From: Plectosphaerella cucumerina
Taxonomy: Eukaryota > Ascomycota > Sordariomycetes > Glomerellales > Plectosphaerellaceae
Direction of reading: 5' to 3'
DNA length: 64,000 nt
Assembly (NCBI GenBank): GCA_020746995.1
Contig: JAGPXD010000002.1
Location: 5,084,001-5,148,000 of the forward strand
In this document: in pieces, positions 58,745-64,000 of the stretch
Numbering within the stretch: position 1 is the first letter of the stretch
Layout: every line of letters begins with the position of its first letter
The notes under the pieces: model-generated
What the model saw: only the letters and a program-made list of their open reading frames with translations
The model's database searches: none
Told to the model about the DNA's origin: nothing
Position numbers and translations under genes: made by a program

Positions 58745-61700
58745 TGATGTCTTTGCCATTTATGCGAGGAAGCATATGTATCAACACCATGTAGACAAGA
58801 CTCGATACCCTATTCACTTGTACTTGAAACCAACCAGACGTTGCAGCACGGCGACACATACGTTTATTAGTGAAGGCACGATGTGACATGACTTCGAATC
58901 ACTGTACCTCGATTATAGCACCGAACATATGCTTTTCGTACCAGATCCTTTCCCTGGCGTCGGGAAACGCTTGCTAGAGAGCACTACTCCATCATCCAGG
59001 GTGGCGTAGTGTTCTTGTATGTGATGATGCCTCGCCACTAAGCATGAGCCTAGGTGCGAAATATATACGATTCAGCGCAAATGTCGCGATCATATTTGCG
59101 TGGTTCTTGACCATCGAGATCTCTGCTTAAGAGACTCTTCACCCCACTAAAGGAACGGCGTGTCGTGTCCAAAACAGGTTGAAAATAATGGCGTCAGACG
59201 CCGGCCCGAGACCAGCGCTCTGCTGCTGTGGTACAAGAGCGATTCGGTCATCGACAACCTCATAACGGGTGCTCTGACCAAGCGACTGCCTCCGATTCGG
59301 CGGTTGACCACAGATGTTAAGATCTGGGCTCGAGTCTGCCGACAAGACCGACTTCAACGATATATCACAGCCAGATTACCTCGGCGATGAGGTCCAACAT
59401 GGTTTGAACAAACCATGAACATATCAGACTCGGCCGCACGGTTGTCCACAGCAATCGACATGGTGGAGAGTGTGTTCCCCCTGGCGCTTCGACGATGTGG
59501 GAGAACAACAGGGTAAAAGACTTCTGGCATTATCCTCTGACCAGCCGATCAGTCCCTGAACAACATCGCCACCGATTTCGTAGGCCACACTTGAGCCATC
59601 CATGATAGCGTCGATGGTCATCGAAACCAACAGACGAACACTTGAAGGCATGGTGCAAGCTGCCCCTGGACTCCAGGGCGGGCCTAACGAGCCCTGTTTC
59701 GAGAGCTGTAACAATACTGGTGACCTGGATTTCTGAACATTTCAATGTCTCGAAGGGGTAAGTTTGGGTATCGGCGAGTGTCATGGTAGCCCTGGCTCAG
59801 CACGTCGGCTCCGAGCTTGATCAGACAGCCAGGACCGACCCATACTTCGAGAGCCAGATGAATACAACTGATGGTTTTTGTAACAGATGTTTATTTGAAG
59901 ACTAATGCAAAAAAAAAATCTGCTCCTTAAGCTTTTCAGCTTTTGCTTTGACTTGGGGCGAGTAGTAACTCTTCCCAACCTTCCTCCGTTGACGACAACA
60001 TCAGCAATTTTCAGGGCAGTCCAGCTGACGTTGAGCTTTGCTTCTGACACAGGAACTCCATGCCACCAAGGCTCTTGACCTCAGGTAGAACCTATAGACG
60101 GGTCATCGTGCAATGCAAAACTTGCCTCTTCAAGCGACTTCGAGATTGCAAAAAGTATCCCTGGAGACAGATGCGTCAAGACGAATCCACTCCGCAATTC
60201 CAGAGACACTGGCCTCGAGTAGGTTGGCAGGAAGGCCTCACTATAATGCTGCACACATCGATAGACAACAAATATTTGTTTCTCATTCAAATCGTGGCAG
60301 AGGTTGGCAGTCATGAGGGAAGAAGACGCGTCCAGAAGGACCTCCAGGCAATCTCAAGTTCTCCATGTTGTCCTATTACTTCCACGAAAGTCAGCATCAG
60401 GTCAAACTTGTACCCCAAGAGACGACGAGTACAGTCGTTCTTCACCAACACACTCCGAGTCCCAAAACTTGAAGCAATGCAAAGAAATCAGTAGCAAAAA
60501 GACAAGGGCAATGCAGCACGGGGTATGCCGCTCGTCTTTCAACATCTAAAGAGCTCTCGACCATGCAGGCTGAATCTGAGTCGGGAAGTCTTCCGAATGT
60601 AACAGAGTCCTTTCCCATGGATCTCCACAGCACTTCGTCCTGCCGAGGTTCTTGTTTCAGCAAGATTCTGCTCGTTGTTTCTTGTTTTGGAACTTGACGA
60701 GAAGTCTCGGCTTCGACGGTCCTTCGGCCAGTGTTGATTACTCGTCTTGACTCCAGAGACCACCTTTCAGAGGGTTTGAGCGATTCAAACCTGCCGTACT
60801 GACCATATACACCCACCAGAGCCTAGATCTCGTCTGAAGACAACTGGAATCGCCAAAATATCAGGCGAAGTTGACGATGCCTTCGGCTTGTGTGGGGAAT
60901 GGAAAACACGCAGCATATCACCTCAGGGTTACCGCGAGAACCATCTTCGGATCCTCTTGTCGTCTCGCGGGAGCTGTTGGTCCATCTGGGTGGGCTTCCA
61001 AGATGCAGTCGCACTTCTGCAACGGCTTGAATTCCTCAGTGGAAAAAAGAGCCTCGTCTGATGAGGCTGATCGGACCCGGGCTGCCTTCGTGTGTTCGTA
61101 AGGCAGTCATTCTTTGGAAGATGTCCGAGCAAGTCGTAGTCCGGGGCCGTTCAGAGACGTTGGAGTCTTCTCAAGAAGGTACACTCGAGATGCGGTAGCC
61201 CACGATGTCTTCGACTCTCCATCCAGACGCCTATGTGCCGGTGAACCACTGCTGGCTTGCAAATTGATGGGAGTCCGGTATGCTGAGATGTCCTCCACCC
61301 CTTTGCCAATCGAAGAAGTCGTGGTTCATAAGAAGAAGGTCCAGATATCGGTGGCCCACGTGTCCGACTACTTCATGTACTGTTGTTGTCCATCGTGTGT
61401 CGAGCCTCGTCCTCCAAGCTTGGTCGTTGTGCAACCAATGAAAATCGTGACTGCATGTGGCAAAATGAATTGAAAATGAAAGACGCGTCCAAAACAGAAG
61501 AGCGGACGCCATCATGTTATAAGCACGTAGGCCGAGGAAAGCGCTGTTGCATGCCATCACGCGGACAAGACGCTCTGTAAGCCGGCCGACGAATCTGTGG
61601 TCGTGCTGGCAGACCGGTATGGCTCCTACCACACCTTCATGCAGGTCCCGCTCACCGGTGAGGCCTGATCTGGTCATGTGCTCACGACAAAGTATATCAC

Positions 61701-64000
61701 TCACTCGCGGGCGGCCTGGCCATCGAAGTCTGGCCAACCTGGCGCCGGCGAAGACCGCTCAGACACCCACGATCCAGGCATCCTTGCCATGTGGGCAGCA
61801 ATCGAGCACGCTGAAAGCTCGCCGAGCATGCTGACAGCTCCCACATGAGGGTCTTCTTGCAGCAGGAGGCGACTTCTCATTGACAGCCCGAGCTCAATTG
61901 TCGGGTAGTCGTCAGGCTCAGCCAAAACTCATGGTACCCGAAAGAATTCGAGCCGGTTGGCCGAGGCATCTTCATGCGAGGTGGACAAGTGCTGAGCTCA
62001 TTGACGACCAGATTGAATAGACTCAAGCACCACACGGCGCGAGACTGGCCTCGAGATACTGCCCCCAGGTCGCTTAGGCTCGCTGCATCTCCTGACTCGT
62101 TTGGGGGGTCCGACATCTTCGTCCATAAGTTGATGCTTCGGCCTCCTATCCGGACGTCATGAACAGACTCTCTTTCACAAACCCTCCTGTTGCAAGACAA
62201 CCACTACCGAGGGTGACGATGCGATGCTGCTTGATGGCAGCTTCATCTTGGGTGTCGCAATTACGGGCGCCCTCTCGAACCCCTCTCGCAAGGAGAGCTG
62301 CTGCGACTGTTCTAGATAACTCGTCGTTCTCGTGAGGGAACGGAGCACCACAGAATCAAATGGCAATCTTACGGGGGTTCGGCTGAAGACCTCCCTCGAG
62401 ACTGGTCACTGTGTTCGGAATCGGTGATCCGTGTGTTCTAACGCAGTTCGAAACTAGAAGATCTCCAAAGAAGCGATTCTGGCGCACCAGCACCGCGAGA
62501 AGGCGTGTATGACAAGATAGGCGCCACCAGAACCTGTCATTTTGTGTATGTGGGGAGCATCATCTGACTGACGGTGCCACACTTCTATCGTCACGCAGTA
62601 GATCCATGGGGAATGGATGCAGCCCTTTGCCTGCGATGATGCTCGGGTGGATGGATGACGGACGTGGTTTTCGGATCGCTGAATCTGGCTCGTAGAAGAC
62701 GGCCAGGAGGGGTCGCAGAACGAGTGATTGCGTCAAGATGGGACGCCCAAAGTGGAAGCGTTGTCTTTGCCTGTAAGCAAGGCCACGATCGTCGAGAGAA
62801 GACTTCATCAAGCATGAGGTGTGACGAGGCAGCTCAAGTGACGCTTTTGGAAGCCTTGGCACGATGATGTTTACGGCCGAGGAAGGGGATACTCCGTCAT
62901 GCGTGTCTTGGCTTGGCTGGCGAAGCGTCAGAACTGCAGCATGCATGAGGGAAAACCCAGCAATGCAGAACACCAGATCGGCCACGCCGGGGATGAGCTC
63001 CTGCTTCCCCGTCCCCTGCTTCCCGCTCGCCATCCACCAGCGAGCCCACCTCATCGAAAGGACGCCGGACGTCACTTGGTCAATTTCTGGGTTCTGCAGC
63101 TTGGGCGGACACTCGACTTGTGACTGTGTATCGAAGGAGTCAGGCCGCAGTCAGAAAACCCACACGCACTCGTGAGCATAATCTTGGCTGTCCATGGCCG
63201 CGCAGGCTTACACGTCGTCTTCGAGAGCGTTATGCGTGCATGTGTCGAGGGTGGGCATGCAGCTGCAAGGTTGCAGATTGCGAGCCCACGAGTTGGGGGC
63301 CAGACAACAGCACAGGCGGTACAAAAGAATACCCATGGAGAGCAAGAAGCTCAATGGCGGGCTAATTCCGGGAGAATGAGATAATTTTGGGTAAGCTTTC
63401 CCGCAGCCATGTTCGAGTATGTTGGTGCCGGACGGAAACCATGGCACTCCGGAGAGATCATCGTTCTCAACGTGCGTGTTGAGAAGGACTGGGGGGTGCG
63501 GCGGCAACAAGGCGTCGTCGGTGGTGGTACGGTATGGCATGCCCGGGGGCCAACCCCAGGACGCGCGGAAACGGTCCAATCACGGCGAGAAAACCGGCTC
63601 CTGGTGTCCGTGTTCCCGATCCACGATCATGTGGTGGCTGGTCTGGTCTTGGTGAGTGCTTTCCGAAGAAGCCACCATGTTATTTCCCGAGTGTCCAATA
63701 TTTGCAAAGAGGGACAGGCAGTTGCGGGACGGGACGGGGCCCCGCCTCTGCCCCTGCTTTCGACACGGACTTTATCGGCCAAGGGATAGGCGCTGGCAAG
63801 ATAGAGGAAGGCGGAGTGTTGGAGCCTCTGAGAGATTTGCCGGTCCGTCTGGGCTCGCGGCTGGGGAGCATTTGGTGGATGATTCGTCTCATCGCCACCT
63901 GCCGGTCATGTGCTTGTGCTTCGAGCTGCCTGCCCCATACAGCACGGCGCGCGGCGCAGTGTGGAATGCCCAGTGATTATCCCGCATATTCACACCCCCA
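58745..64000. other. Lower-GC terminal region without recognisable genes
   Basis: By eye the GC content drops to about half, clearly lower than the deserts to the left. The first part is the IleRS 3' UTR. I recognise no protein family. ATG frames exist at 60060-60494 (+, 144 aa), 59530-59784 (-, 84 aa) and 63409-63789 (+, 126 aa), and protein-like but start-less frames run at about 60780-61080 and 61114-61473 on the plus strand. These pieces lie on both strands and are broken by single stops, which would fit decayed genes or a diverged element, but I cannot name an ancestor. There is no strong TA-dinucleotide excess, so RIP is not evident. No tRNA is found. The window ends without a gene boundary. 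Confidence 0.4.

Noticed and set aside
63409..63789. 126 aa plus-strand ATG frame
   Set aside because: No family match, Gly/Arg/Val-rich, overlapping frames on both strands; not strong enough to call.
58745..64000. RIP-mutated transposon
   Set aside because: GC is lower than elsewhere, but there is no clear TA excess, terminal repeat, transposase or reverse transcriptase remnant visible by eye.

Overview
The window comes from a filamentous ascomycete fungus, most likely a Sordariomycete (Hypocreales or Glomerellales by general feel; I cannot place it more exactly). The evidence is short 49-125 bp spliceosomal introns with GTRNGY donors and CTNAC-like branch sites, C-ending codon preference, TATA-driven genes with CT-rich leaders, and the gene set itself: RNA polymerase II with heptad repeats, BimC kinesin, PIG-U, SAM37 and a separate mitochondrial IleRS.

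Layout. 1-2796 holds the 3' two thirds of the RNA polymerase II largest subunit (RPB1), with two introns near the end of the C-terminal domain. 2.8-18.4 kb is a gene desert with one recognisable small gene (69 aa, Cys-rich, minus strand, 8731-8940), and it ends in an 83 aa TATA-driven gene at 18520-18771. 20.4-38 kb is a normal gene-dense block: F-box-like protein (-), PHAF1/UPF0183 protein (-), kinesin-5 (+), HAD-family dehalogenase-like enzyme (+), RRN9-like Pol I factor with two C2H2 fingers (-, apparent frameshift), pescadillo/NOP7 (-), PIG-U (+) and SAM37 (-). 38-54.3 kb is a second desert, also GC-rich rather than AT-rich, with one plausible 37 aa gene (43073-43186) and a few weak candidates. 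54.3-58.7 kb holds an unrecognised acidic nuclear-type protein (-) divergent from mitochondrial isoleucyl-tRNA synthetase (+). 58.7-64 kb is a lower-GC stretch in which I recognise no gene.

Taken together, the recognisable genes are housekeeping: transcription (RPB1, RRN9), 60S ribosome biogenesis (NOP7), mitosis (kinesin-5), GPI anchoring (PIG-U), mitochondrial outer-membrane biogenesis (SAM37), mitochondrial translation (IleRS) and autophagy-related PHAF1. RRN9 and NOP7, both acting on ribosome production, sit next to each other on the same strand. I see no transposase, reverse transcriptase, virus-like gene, secondary-metabolite enzyme, convincing tRNA or rRNA. The unusual parts are the two large GC-rich deserts, the small TATA-driven genes inside them, two long C/G homopolymers, and the compositional change at the right end.
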